In this document: one piece after another, positions 1 through 7,802 of the stretch
How positions within the stretch are numbered: the stretch's first letter is position 1
How the letters are laid out: each line of letters begins with the position of its first letter
Assembly (NCBI GenBank): GCA_944323485.1
Contig: CALUSR010000002.1
Location: 318,048-382,047 of the forward strand
Reading direction: 5' to 3'
DNA length: 64,000 nucleotides
DNA from: Candidatus Gastranaerophilales bacterium
GTDB taxonomy: Bacteria; Cyanobacteriota; Vampirovibrionia; Gastranaerophilales; CAJFVJ01
Notes under the pieces: model-generated
The model's input: the letters and a program-made list of their open reading frames with translations, nothing else
The model's database searches: none
Told to the model about the DNA's origin: nothing
Translations under genes and position numbers: made by a program

Positions 1-986
1 ATACAACTCTTGAATTCGGAGGAATTGAACCGAACCCGAGATACGAAACCTGCATGCAGGCAGTCGAGCTGATAAAGAAAGAAAATATAGACTTTCTCCT
101 TGCTGTAGGAGGAGGTTCAACTCTCGATGGTACAAAATTCATCGCAGCCGCCTCAAAATACGAAGGTGATGACCCGTGGGATATTCTCGAAAAAGGCGCT
201 GAAGTCAAAAATGCACTTCCTATCGGAGATGTAATTACCCTTCCAGCTACAGGCTCTGAGATGAACGGAAATTCTGTAATCTCAAAAAATGCAACGGATG
301 AAAAACTTTCATTTTGCAGCGAAAAAGTTTATCCACAATTTTCAATCATAGACCCTCAGGTAACATACAGCCTTCCTGAAAAGCAAACAATCAACGGCAT
401 AGTAGACACCTATGTTCATGTAATGGAACAATTCGCCACAGTCGAAGAAAACACTCCTCTGCAGAGTTACTGGGCTATCGGCATAATCAAAACCCTCGTT
501 CAGGAAGCGCCCAAAGTGCTGAAAAATCCTCAGGATTATGACGCACGGGCAAATATCTTCTGGTGTGCTACATGCGGTTTGAATTACTGGTTCTCCCTAG
601 GCTGTACTCAGGACTGGGCTACTCATATGATAGGACATGAACTTACAGCCTTCTATGGAATAGACCACGGTCAGTCACTTGCAATAGTCCTCCCGAGATT
701 ATGGAGAAATCAAAAAGCCTCAAAATTTGAAAAACTTGCAGACCTTGCAAGAGATGTCTACCATGTTAAAGACTCTGATGACTTTAAAGCTGCAGAGCTC
801 GCTATTATTAAAACAGAAGAATTTTTCAATTCAATCGGAATGAAAACAAAACTTTCTGACTACGGTATCAACCCTGAAGAGGCAGCTCAAAAAATTAAAG
901 AACGCTTTGAAAAAAGAGGCTGCAAATTAGGAGAACATGGCAATATCGATGCTCAAACAGCCTATGAAATCATAAAATCCTGCTAA
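1..986 (+). CDS. yqhD: YqhD-like NADPH-dependent aldehyde reductase (iron-type alcohol dehydrogenase), 5' end outside window
   Basis: The frame is open from position 3, so the N-terminus lies upstream of the window; the first in-window ATG (54) is not the true start. The visible part follows E. coli YqhD closely from memory: EFGGIEPNP just before residue M at 54, then AVGGGSTLDGTK (nucleotide-binding turn), TLPATGSE, and the metal-binding stretch HMIGHELTAFYGIDHGQ. These enzymes reduce aldehydes to alcohols with NADPH in the cytoplasm, either as the last step of fermentative alcohol formation or for aldehyde detoxification. The stop at 984-986 is followed by a separate unknown gene after 17 nt. 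An Fe-ADH of a different subgroup lies at 10.9 kb. The family call is secure; the physiological substrate is not visible. Confidence 0.9.
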   Translation, partial: TTLEFGGIEPNPRYETCMQAVELIKKENIDFLLAVGGGSTLDGTKFIAAASKYEGDDPWDILEKGAEVKNALPIGDVITLPATGSEMNGNSVISKNATDEKLSFCSEKVYPQFSIIDPQVTYSLPEKQTINGIVDTYVHVMEQFATVEENTPLQSYWAIGIIKTLVQEAPKVLKNPQDYDARANIFWCATCGLNYWFSLGCTQDWATHMIGHELTAFYGIDHGQSLAIVLPRLWRNQKASKFEKLADLARDVYHVKDSDDFKAAELAIIKTEEFFNSIGMKTKLSDYGINPEEAAQKIKERFEKRGCKLGEHGNIDAQTAYEIIKSC

Positions 987-1003
987 ATATAGGAGATACT
1001 ATA

Positions 1004-1990
1004 TTGTTCAAAAAAAGAATAATTCTGCCTGTTGTTATCTCCATGGTAGTTTTAGTAATTGTTGTTTCTCTGCTGTTTTCTTTGAATGGCAGAGAAAAGA
1101 CTTATCCTTATCATGAACAGCTCAGGGATATGGTTGTTTTTAGAATAAAATTCTTTGATATTCCCGAGCAATGTGATAAAGATTTTAAAAAAACCATAGA
1201 CTATCTTGATCTCCAAAAGCATAAAGAAGAACTCCCCTTCCCTTCAGATGCAGAAAAAAGTTGTTTTGAAGCTTATCAAAATTATAAAAATCTTGAAATA
1301 CCCAAAAGCCTTTCTAAAGAACACAGAAAAATTATAAAAAAAGAAATTGAATATCAAAAAAAATTACGAAAAACCATGTATCTGGCAACAAAAGATTCTA
1401 AAAAAATGGTAGACTCAAACTTCAACCCCATAGTAACAATCCCCGTGCTATTAGTAAATTCTTCAAGATATAAAAAATTAAATGATAACATGGCAGGTAT
1501 TCAATTCACACAAATATATATCAAACTTTTAAAAGAACCTTATGATAAGAATTATATTCCTCAAACCTCTCTCGAGAGTTACACAATGTTTGTAAAAAAT
1601 ATATATGAAATAAGAAATGAATGCTTGGAATATACAAACACAACAGAAAAACTCCTTGATGAAAATAACCTGAACGAAGCTCTAAAAACTGCCCAAAAAG
1701 CAGAACAAAGCTGTCTAAAAGCGAGCCAAAATTATGCAAAACTCAACGCTGATGACAAAATCCCCGAAGAAGAAAGAAAACTTCTCAAAAATGCCTCTGA
1801 TAAACTGAGCGGAATATACTATCTGAAATACGAATACACAAAAGACCTGCAAACAGCAGCAAAAACAAACTCAAAAGATTTCAGAAAAAAAGACAAAACA
1901 AAATCTCCGAAATATAATAACGTACTCTTATACTCTTTTGATATCATAGATGAAGCAGGCAAAAGATTGATATTGCAGGATGAAAAATAA
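1004..1990 (+). CDS. membrane-anchored extracytoplasmic protein, unknown function
   Basis: I do not recognise this family. The start is TTG at 1004, chosen because AGGAGA (991-996) sits 7 nt upstream and the reading begins MFKKR followed by one hydrophobic segment (about residues 6-26). This looks like an uncleaved signal anchor, putting roughly 300 residues outside the cytoplasm. The rest is rich in Lys, Glu and Asn, predicted mostly helical, with several scattered cysteines (for example in PEQCDKD, KSCFEAYQN, NECLEYT and QSCLKASQNY). SCFEAYQNY and SCLKASQNY look like two copies of one helical repeat, one in each half. It sits just behind the yqhD-like gene, probably in the same transcript, and ends 3 nt before a convergent thioesterase gene. 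Confidence 0.75.
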   Translation: MFKKRIILPVVISMVVLVIVVSLLFSLNGREKTYPYHEQLRDMVVFRIKFFDIPEQCDKDFKKTIDYLDLQKHKEELPFPSDAEKSCFEAYQNYKNLEIPKSLSKEHRKIIKKEIEYQKKLRKTMYLATKDSKKMVDSNFNPIVTIPVLLVNSSRYKKLNDNMAGIQFTQIYIKLLKEPYDKNYIPQTSLESYTMFVKNIYEIRNECLEYTNTTEKLLDENNLNEALKTAQKAEQSCLKASQNYAKLNADDKIPEEERKLLKNASDKLSGIYYLKYEYTKDLQTAAKTNSKDFRKKDKTKSPKYNNVLLYSFDIIDEAGKRLILQDEK

Positions 1991-1993
1991 AAA

Positions 1994-2752
1994 TCAAACA
2001 CCCTTCCAGCGGATTCTGATATCACAAAGATTTTCGAGACTCTCGGCATTTTTCAAAGAATGAAGGGTAATGTTTTTCTCTTCATCATACTCAACCTGAG
2101 AAAGAACAACCATCCCGTAGGTGCATTCTTTTTTATACTGAATTTCTACCTCGGCTAAAGAATTCGATACTCTGAAATCATAAGGCAGAGTCTCTGTCGC
2201 CCAGGCTATATAATTTGCATTGTTCACATGCCTGTTGATATCGAGGTCATCAAATCTTATCTCAAAAGTTTTTTCATAATCAACTCTTGCCACAGGGGGG
2301 ATTTTTTCAAAAGATGTTTCAAGAGCCCTCTCATCAGGCAGATTTGGAAACTCAAGCGTTTTGAAGGGATTAACAGGACGTTTCGAATCAACCCCGACAA
2401 GTACCCAGGCACTGCTTGCAACACCTGTTTTTCTTCCGTCTTCCGAATAAATTTCAAAATCGCGCAAACACTGAATACCACCGTTTTTTCTCGGCCATGT
2501 TTTGATTTTTATTTTCTCCCAGGCCTGCGGAAGTTTTTCAAACTTCAGGTGATATTTCACTACAAACCAGTACAAATTCTTGGAAGAAGTCACACTGTGA
2601 CCGAATCCGTAGCTTTCTGCATTCAAATAAGCAGCATCTTCAAAATAATGCAAAAGTGCAAAAGGTTTTAGTTCATTGTTCTGGGTAACTTCATAACTCT
2701 TTACCTTATACTCTTTTATGAGAGAAATATCTTTCTTTTCGTCCGTAATCAT
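1994..2752 (-). CDS. acyl-ACP thioesterase
   Basis: The 252-residue length fits the bacterial acyl-ACP thioesterase family, which has two hotdog folds in tandem. The second hotdog carries the recognisable active-site stretch DLDINRHVNNANYIAW (about residues 169-184), the family pattern D-x-N-x-H-V-N-N. The first contains the partner helix region FALLHYFEDAA (31-41). The enzyme hydrolyses fatty acyl-ACP in the cytoplasm to release free fatty acid and ACP, ending or diverting fatty acid synthesis. It is divergently placed from the GNAT gene at 2851 and convergent with the unknown gene ending at 1990. Chain-length preference cannot be read from the sequence. Confidence 0.88.
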   Translation of the reverse strand: MITDEKKDISLIKEYKVKSYEVTQNNELKPFALLHYFEDAAYLNAESYGFGHSVTSSKNLYWFVVKYHLKFEKLPQAWEKIKIKTWPRKNGGIQCLRDFEIYSEDGRKTGVASSAWVLVGVDSKRPVNPFKTLEFPNLPDERALETSFEKIPPVARVDYEKTFEIRFDDLDINRHVNNANYIAWATETLPYDFRVSNSLAEVEIQYKKECTYGMVVLSQVEYDEEKNITLHSLKNAESLENLCDIRIRWKGV

Positions 2753-2850
2753 AACTTCCCATACCTGCTATATGATAATATTTTAAATTTTATCATGGAT
2801 GTAGTATTCTTAGCATAGAATTTTACAGACGCAAACAATCTGGAGACACA

Positions 2851-3285
2851 ATGAAAATCAGAAAAATGATAAAAGAAGACATTCCGCAACTCGAAATTCT
2901 CTACAGATTATACTGGAATGAAAAATCAGACATAGAAAAAATGAAAGAAAAATTCGACGAAATAAACAAACGGGAAGACTATATAATACTGAGCGCAGAA
3001 GAAAATAACAAACTCACAGGCTCAGTTATGGGAATAGTCTGCCAGGAATTATACGGTCCTTGCAAACCTTTTCTTGTTGTAGAAAATCTTGTTGTCGCAA
3101 AAGACGCACAGAGAAAAGGTGTAGGCAAAGCACTTATGGCTGAAATAGAAAAATTTGCAAAAAAACAAGACTGCAGACAAATAATCCTTGTTACCGAATC
3201 TGACAGAGAAGACGCTTTGTCTTTTTATCCTGCGATTGGTTTTCCTAAAGGAACAAACAGCGGATTTAAGAAAAAAATAAAATAA
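2851..3285 (+). CDS. GNAT-family N-acetyltransferase
   Basis: This is a 144-residue single-domain GNAT. The start MKIRKMIKEDIPQLEILY is the typical first strand and helix of the fold. The acetyl-CoA-binding motif A reads VVAKDAQRKGVGKALM (about residues 81-96), matching R/Q-x-x-G-x-G/A, followed by a strand-helix ending LSFYPAIGF, the common 'FY...GF' of motif B. The protein transfers an acetyl group from acetyl-CoA to an amine; the substrate cannot be inferred. The promoter region is probably shared with the divergent thioesterase (98-nt gap). No terminator is seen before the following Hsp20-like gene, so co-transcription is possible. Confidence 0.85.
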   Translation: MKIRKMIKEDIPQLEILYRLYWNEKSDIEKMKEKFDEINKREDYIILSAEENNKLTGSVMGIVCQELYGPCKPFLVVENLVVAKDAQRKGVGKALMAEIEKFAKKQDCRQIILVTESDREDALSFYPAIGFPKGTNSGFKKKIK

Positions 3286-3377
3286 ATTTTATTGCCCGTC
3301 CGGACAATCACCTTACTAATTGTAAAAGAGGGAACACTTCTTTAAAATCAAAAGTGCCGAAAACAAAGGAGGTTATT

Positions 3378-3929
3378 ATGGACGAAAATAACAACAGACA
3401 CGATTATGACCGAGAACACCATGAACTGCATCATGTGCTTGGATGGGTAAAAGTTCTGCTCATCAGCTTTGCAGCTTTCCTTGGTGCCTATCTCGCTACA
3501 TACTACATCGTAGACCAGGCAAGGCACACTCATGGTTATCCCTTTGCCAGATTTGAACGACCAAACAAAGATTTCATGGCTCAAAGAAGATTATACGAAG
3601 ACTTCAACAGATTTGAACGTGATGCTCTTATGATAGATAAAGAGCTTATGGCAAAAAATCCCGTCAAAATAAAACCGCTCAAAGACAACGAAGGTTATAA
3701 AATCTGTATTAATCTAAAACCCTTTGATGACAATGAAAAAAACATCAAAGTGGACATCAAACCAAACAGAGTAAATATATCAGGTCAAAGCGGCAAAGTT
3801 GACAAAAATAATGAAAGTGAATTTTCTTTTGCCCAAAGTTTCATACTTCCGGAAACAATAAATGTATCAAAAGTCAAAAAGGAGAGAAAAGGGCATAAAT
3901 ATATAATTATTCTTCCATTTGAAGATTGA
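3378..3929 (+). CDS. membrane-anchored Hsp20/alpha-crystallin-like protein
   Basis: The start is ATG 3378, preceded by a strong Shine-Dalgarno AAAGGAGG (3366-3372); an in-frame ATG at 3354 lacks one. The protein (183 residues) opens with a His/Asp/Glu-rich segment, then one transmembrane helix (VLLISFAAFLGAYLATYYIV, about residues 25-44). A charged linker follows, and then a C-terminal domain of about 85 residues with the strand pattern of small heat-shock proteins: KIKPLKDNEGYKICINLKPF, a middle NIKVDIKPNRVNISGQ, and a late ILPETINVSKV, the usual L-P-x-x-(I/V)-x-x-x-x-V strand. Known sHsps are soluble ATP-independent holdases; here the domain appears tethered to the membrane. The fold call rests on strand pattern only, so I keep it moderate. 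Confidence 0.65.
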   Translation: MDENNNRHDYDREHHELHHVLGWVKVLLISFAAFLGAYLATYYIVDQARHTHGYPFARFERPNKDFMAQRRLYEDFNRFERDALMIDKELMAKNPVKIKPLKDNEGYKICINLKPFDDNEKNIKVDIKPNRVNISGQSGKVDKNNESEFSFAQSFILPETINVSKVKKERKGHKYIIILPFED

Positions 3930-3949
3930 TAACTCATAAATAATAAAAA

Positions 3950-3975
3950 AGGCTGTCTTTTTGACAGCTTTTTCT
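3950..3975 (+). terminator. intrinsic terminator
   Basis: A GCTGTC/GACAGC stem (3952-3957 and 3963-3968) with a TTTTT loop is followed by a T run. It lies 20 nt after the Hsp20-like stop codon and closes that transcription unit. An A run precedes the stem, so weak function on the other strand is possible. Confidence 0.8.
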
Positions 3976-3995
3976 GTTTTGGTATAATCTCTGTT

Positions 3996-4580
3996 ATGAA
4001 TAACAAACACAATCTGATACTAAAAGAAGCAAAAAACTCAGATATCATCTTTGAGGATATGCAAAAGCAATTTCCTCCTGAAGAACTTAAGGATTTTAAC
4101 ACCTTCAAAAAGTTGTTGAATACTCCTGATTACAAGCTGTTTGTCCTTGAAGACAACTCAAGACTGACAGGATATCTGATTTTCTTAGAAGATAAACAGT
4201 CAAAGACAATATGGATTGACTATGTTGCAATACTCAAAGAGTATCACGGCTGCGGCTTCGGGTCTGAAATTTTTCACATTGCAAAAAACACCTTCAAAGA
4301 CCTGAAAGGATGTTATCTCGAAGTCGAAAAACAAAATCCTGATGATATCAACACTCTCAGACGCATAAAATTCTATACCCGCCTCGGAGCAAAAAAACTC
4401 GATGTAGACTACATCTATCCGAATAAAACAGGAGGACTCCCGATGGATTTGTATTTTATGCCATTTGACGAAACTTATTTCCCCTCAAAAGAAGATATGA
4501 TGCAGGCAATCAACCATACTTTTTCATATCTGCACTCTGATATAAAAAATACAAAAGAAATATTTTCAAAAATCAAGTAG
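3996..4580 (+). CDS. GNAT-family N-acetyltransferase
   Basis: This 194-residue protein has the GNAT layout: an N-terminal strand and helix (NLILKEAKNSDIIFEDM), a central strand pair SRLTGYLIFLEDKQSKTIWIDY, and motif A VAILKEYHGCGFGSEIFH (about residues 74-91) with the G-x-G turn that binds the acetyl-CoA pyrophosphate. The later RIKFYTRLGAKKLD is the usual motif B helix (F/Y-Y-x-x-x-G). The substrate is unknown. It starts 20 nt after the preceding terminator, so it has its own promoter, and its 3' end overlaps the convergent operon at 4573 by 8 nt. Confidence 0.83.
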   Translation: MNNKHNLILKEAKNSDIIFEDMQKQFPPEELKDFNTFKKLLNTPDYKLFVLEDNSRLTGYLIFLEDKQSKTIWIDYVAILKEYHGCGFGSEIFHIAKNTFKDLKGCYLEVEKQNPDDINTLRRIKFYTRLGAKKLDVDYIYPNKTGGLPMDLYFMPFDETYFPSKEDMMQAINHTFSYLHSDIKNTKEIFSKIK

Positions 4581-5124
4581 CATCGGCGTTTTGCTTATAT
4601 AAACTTTGAGAAGAGTAGTTTCTTATATATTCCAAAATTGCACCGCCTATCTCCTCGCTCGGATCAAAAACAGGCGGAACAGGTCTTTGTGATGTTTGTG
4701 CAAGCATTCTGCAAAGAGGTCCAAAAGCATCAGGAACCTGTGTTTTACGATAAATTCCCGATAACAGAACCTGAACGGTCGGTGACTGAGAAGAGTTGAA
4801 CCTTGAGATAGTGCCGTAAATTTTATCTATCCCCTTCACTCCCGCATCTAACATCCTATCATAGACATAAAGTCCTTCTGATATTGTTTTTTCATCAGTT
4901 GCTTCAGCCAGTTTTTTTTCTATAACAGGAACAGCTTCTTCTCTATAAGATACAAGCTCGTTGACAAGTGGCATATTAAAAACGGCATAATTCCTTTGAG
5001 GAGTTGCCATATCAACATTTTTTCCGAGATTATTTACAAGAAAATTTATCCTTTTAACTTTTGGCTGTATTGCAGTTCCCGCAACATACCCGCCTCTCAT
5101 CGCAACAATTCTTGAAATATCCAT
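4573..5124 (-). CDS. unknown protein, last gene of a three-gene operon
   Basis: I do not recognise this family. I take the ATG at 5124 rather than the GTG at 5127: AAGGAGG (5135-5129) lies 4 nt before the ATG but only 1 nt before the GTG. The 183-residue product has no obvious signal peptide or membrane segment. It is largely helical, with a loose repeat of short helices (LVNELVSYREEAVPVIEKKL, then TISEGLYVYDRMLDAGVKGI, then VQVLLSGIYRKTQVPDAFGP) that resembles HEAT/ARM-type solenoids. The Shine-Dalgarno overlaps the stop codon of the upstream gene (5134-5136), which implies co-translation with it. Confidence 0.75.
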   Translation of the reverse strand: MDISRIVAMRGGYVAGTAIQPKVKRINFLVNNLGKNVDMATPQRNYAVFNMPLVNELVSYREEAVPVIEKKLAEATDEKTISEGLYVYDRMLDAGVKGIDKIYGTISRFNSSQSPTVQVLLSGIYRKTQVPDAFGPLCRMLAQTSQRPVPPVFDPSEEIGGAILEYIRNYSSQSLYKQNADAT

Positions 5125-5133
5125 CACGCCTCC

Positions 5134-6759
5134 TTATGCATAAACAAACGGAGGACCGTTTTTAATTTCAGATAAAACATTATCAGCCATCTTCCTCAGC
5201 TCTTCATCGCTGATATCAGGATATTTGTTTCTTATCTCCTCCATAAGAGGTTCTACATAACTCATTTTTTTGCTGTAAAAATTCTTTAACTCGGTATTTA
5301 TCAAACTTTTTTGAAGTTCGAGTTCAGAATCAGTATTTGCTTTTTTCACCTCTGCATCACGAATTGCTTCGATACCCTGTTTCCCTATATACCCGATGCC
5401 TGATACGGCTGTCAGCACAACGGACAAAATCCCGAGAGGTTTTGACCCCAAATTCATCATCCAGTTATAAAAATGCCCTCTTGCATCATCGTTATAAGAA
5501 TAGAACTGCCAGTTTCCCGCTAAACCTCCAAGTTCATAAGGAGTCATTGCAAACTTATTATTTGATTGCCTTAACCTGTTTACGACATTATTTCGTACAT
5601 CATCATCACATCCGACTTTTTTTAGCATCTTATCTGCATAATCAGCCTTGAAATTAAATGACGTCACTATATCTACAACATTATCCTTATATTTTGAAAG
5701 CTCATCCTGAGGCGCCTTGTCTAAAAGCTCCTGCACACTCTGCAACAGCTCATCATGTGTTTTTCCGAGCAGTTTATCAACCTTTTTTATATTCTTATAC
5801 GCCGACGCAGCAAATAACACCGAAGCCACAACCGTACCGAGTCCTAAGATTGGATACAGCTTATTTTGTTTTTTCTCCTCAGTCTTCGTTTTTTCTCGAA
5901 CTGTTTGCGTTTCTTTCATTGCATCTTCCCCATGCCCGAAAGTTGGAGTTTTTCTCAAAAATCCGCTGAACGTTTTCTTGCTTTTGTCATATTTTTTGTT
6001 CGATTCAATTCTCTGCAGCTCAAGAGCAGTAGTAGAAAGCATATTTCTGATAATTTCATTTTTCCCTTTGAACACACGGGTTTCAACATCAATAAGATTT
6101 TCCTGAAGATTCTTCTCAGCATCAAGTTCTTTCTTCTTGACCCAGATTGATTTAGCCCCGTCAACAAAATTTTTCAGAACAAATCCTGTTATCGAAAAAG
6201 CCGCAAACGCTGCCGTTGCCATAACGGTTTTTATCTCGGGATTTCTGATTAGCATATAGGATACAAAAAACTCTTCCTTATTCAGGTTCATGTTTCTTCC
6301 TATATCTGGAAGCTTCTCATTGTTGTTGTTGACAAAATTTTTGAAACTGCGGCGAAGTGCGGCATTCTCAGTCAAATCTTTCAAATCATCAAGTGTCTTA
6401 AGCTGGGGAATTTTCAATTTTGACCGGGCTATTTTGCTCCCGAGTTTTGCAACTCCTGCAACACCTCCGGTTAAAAGCAATGTCGCACCGGCAAGATAAA
6501 GAAGAGGATTCTTTGAATTTTTCTTCTTATTATCATATTTTGATGAAGTTGGAACAAACAAATCCTGCGGAAGCTCGGCATGCTCAGGAATAACATAATC
6601 ACTTCTCAAATCCGCCATTCCCAAAGATTCTTCTTTCGGAATGGTGTTGATAATCACACCCTGTTTGGTATCTATCATATTTTTACGTTGGGTTGAGGTA
6701 TTATTCCTCAGCTGGCGTTTTGTTTCAATGTCATTAAACGGATTTCTAGGATTTATCAT
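5134..6759 (-). CDS. multi-pass membrane protein, unknown function
   Basis: The family is unrecognised (541 residues). A polar, Asn/Lys-rich N-terminus of about 85 residues is followed by hydrophobic segments near residues 88-108 (LLYLAGATLLLTGGVAGVA), 178-197 (TVMATAAFAAFSITGFVL), 303-322 (YPILGLGTVVASVLFAASAY) and 443-460 (PLGILSVVLTAVSGIGYIG). Long charged helical stretches lie between them. There are no cysteines in the membrane segments and no catalytic motif I can name. Translation starts inside the end of the upstream gene with a 14-nt overlap (6746-6759), and its stop overlaps the next gene's ribosome site. The layout (Lys/Asn-rich N-terminus, Gly/Ala-rich helices) resembles the unknown protein at 18140. 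Confidence 0.78.
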   Translation of the reverse strand: MINPRNPFNDIETKRQLRNNTSTQRKNMIDTKQGVIINTIPKEESLGMADLRSDYVIPEHAELPQDLFVPTSSKYDNKKKNSKNPLLYLAGATLLLTGGVAGVAKLGSKIARSKLKIPQLKTLDDLKDLTENAALRRSFKNFVNNNNEKLPDIGRNMNLNKEEFFVSYMLIRNPEIKTVMATAAFAAFSITGFVLKNFVDGAKSIWVKKKELDAEKNLQENLIDVETRVFKGKNEIIRNMLSTTALELQRIESNKKYDKSKKTFSGFLRKTPTFGHGEDAMKETQTVREKTKTEEKKQNKLYPILGLGTVVASVLFAASAYKNIKKVDKLLGKTHDELLQSVQELLDKAPQDELSKYKDNVVDIVTSFNFKADYADKMLKKVGCDDDVRNNVVNRLRQSNNKFAMTPYELGGLAGNWQFYSYNDDARGHFYNWMMNLGSKPLGILSVVLTAVSGIGYIGKQGIEAIRDAEVKKANTDSELELQKSLINTELKNFYSKKMSYVEPLMEEIRNKYPDISDEELRKMADNVLSEIKNGPPFVYA

Positions 6760-7453
6760 CGTCTTCTGGTTCTTTCTCTTGTTTTATCATAAGCTTTAGC
6801 TTCTGAGTAAGTGTTTTCAGATTAAATATTTTCTTCAATTCCTCATCATCCGTCTCTTCTTCAACTTCCAGCTTCAGGAAGGAGAATAAGCTTGATAATT
6901 TTTTCTTCACACGGTCTATACCCTTTTCAAAGACCGAAGACAGCGCATTTTTCAAATCTCCGTAAATTGCCGCCAGTTTATCCGTAATATTAATAAATTG
7001 ACTTTTTATACCATCAAAAGCAGCCGCTAACATATTTGATACAGGATTGTTCACAACAAAAGACATCACATTGCGGGCAAAGTTCATAACAGCCTGTGCA
7101 CCGTCTTTCAAAACGGCAGATATCGGCTTGCTTAAAATCTCCTGAATGTTTTGAGCAATCTGATTTATTTTCACAGCCAGAGTTAAAACAGGCTGGAGCA
7201 TCTTATTATGAGCCACTGCATTTAAAAATGCCGTTTGTTGACTTTGAAGAGCAGCCTCCTGAGCTGACTCTGCAGCACGTTTCATCAACATTCCTTCATA
7301 ATAGCACTGATTCCAGCTCATCTCACCTGCAACACGAGGGGTGTTCAAAGAACTTCCGCCACCGCCGCCTGTTTTACCGGAACAAATAGGACAGGCACCC
7401 GGTGCCATTCCATGCGGGCATGTTCCGCTTTGAGTACTTAGAGGAGATACCAT
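6746..7453 (-). CDS. unknown protein with N-terminal zinc-knuckle-like CPHG...CPIC motif
   Basis: The 235-residue product begins with a short cysteine cluster, CPHGMAPGACPIC (about residues 12-24). Its Cys/His spacing could bind one Zn(II). A GGGGG linker follows. Then come helical segments, amphipathic to moderately hydrophobic (KMLQPVLTLAVKINQIAQ, VMNFARNVMSFVVNNPVSNM), and a highly acidic C-terminus (EVEEETDDEELKK; ending EPEDDDKS). I recognise no domain beyond the cysteine cluster. It is the first gene of a minus-strand operon with 5134-6759 and 4573-5124, and its 5' leader holds a candidate cobalamin-family riboswitch. The start is ATG 7453, with GGGG about 8 nt upstream. Confidence 0.75.
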   Translation of the reverse strand: MVSPLSTQSGTCPHGMAPGACPICSGKTGGGGGSSLNTPRVAGEMSWNQCYYEGMLMKRAAESAQEAALQSQQTAFLNAVAHNKMLQPVLTLAVKINQIAQNIQEILSKPISAVLKDGAQAVMNFARNVMSFVVNNPVSNMLAAAFDGIKSQFINITDKLAAIYGDLKNALSSVFEKGIDRVKKKLSSLFSFLKLEVEEETDDEELKKIFNLKTLTQKLKLMIKQEKEPEDDDKS

Positions 7454-7802
7454 CCTTTACCCCTATCTTTAACAATCCTGCCAGTGATATCGTGAAAAAT
7501 AAAAAAACTAAAAAATTTTTGTATTCCCTAAAATCACGAAGTACTAACAAAAAGGTCTGCTGCCTTCTTCCAAAAAATATTCCGACTTTAACGGCTACGG
7601 CTTAGTTGAGGATTTTCACCAACATTTCTTCTTTGAAATTAAGTTTATTTTACTATATACAAAAACTTAGTAAATAATTTATTACAAAACATTTAAACGA
7701 CTTAATCAAGCAAGGCACTTAATAACTGCTCTATTGAGGAATACTGTCTGATTAAAAGAACATGCTAATATCGTTCTGTTCAAAAAAATGAGGATATTAA
7801 AA
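7454..7802. other. 349-nt intergenic region between divergent transcription units
   Basis: This gap holds the leader and promoter of the minus-strand operon (including the candidate riboswitch at 7490-7660) and, on its right side, the promoter of the small lipoprotein gene at 7803. I see no convincing open reading frame, tRNA or repeat in it. The segment 7640-7690 is very AT-rich and would fit a promoter, but I cannot pick a -10/-35 pair with confidence. Confidence 0.6.
7490..7660 (-). promoter_or_regulatory. candidate cobalamin-type riboswitch in the leader of the 7453-4573 operon
   Basis: Read on the minus strand, the leader contains in order several cobalamin-riboswitch core elements: AAGAAGAA then GGTGAAAATCC (7620-7610), a hairpin P5-like pairing GTTGG with CC-t-CAAC, then CCGTAGCCGTTA (7600-7589) where the family usually has CCGCAACTGTAA, then GTCGGA (P6 closing), and GGCAGCAGACC (7564-7554) where the family has the CAGxAGACC box. 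An ACTTCGTG hairpin segment follows (7543-7536). The match is by eye and some positions deviate from consensus, so this remains a candidate. If real, the three unknown downstream genes would respond to a cobalamin. Confidence 0.45.

Noticed and set aside
2228-2671. A 147-codon plus-strand frame
   Set aside because: It is antisense to the acyl-ACP thioesterase, which has clear family motifs.
3335-3356. CIRCE-like operator (CACTT...AAGTG) before the Hsp20-like gene
   Set aside because: Arms are only 5 bp, spacing and sequence do not match TTAGCACTC-N9-GAGTGCTAA.
5337-6150. Several plus-strand open frames of about 90-130 codons
   Set aside because: They are antisense to the 5134-6759 gene, have no ribosome sites and have Ser/Phe/Leu-rich translations typical of shadow frames.
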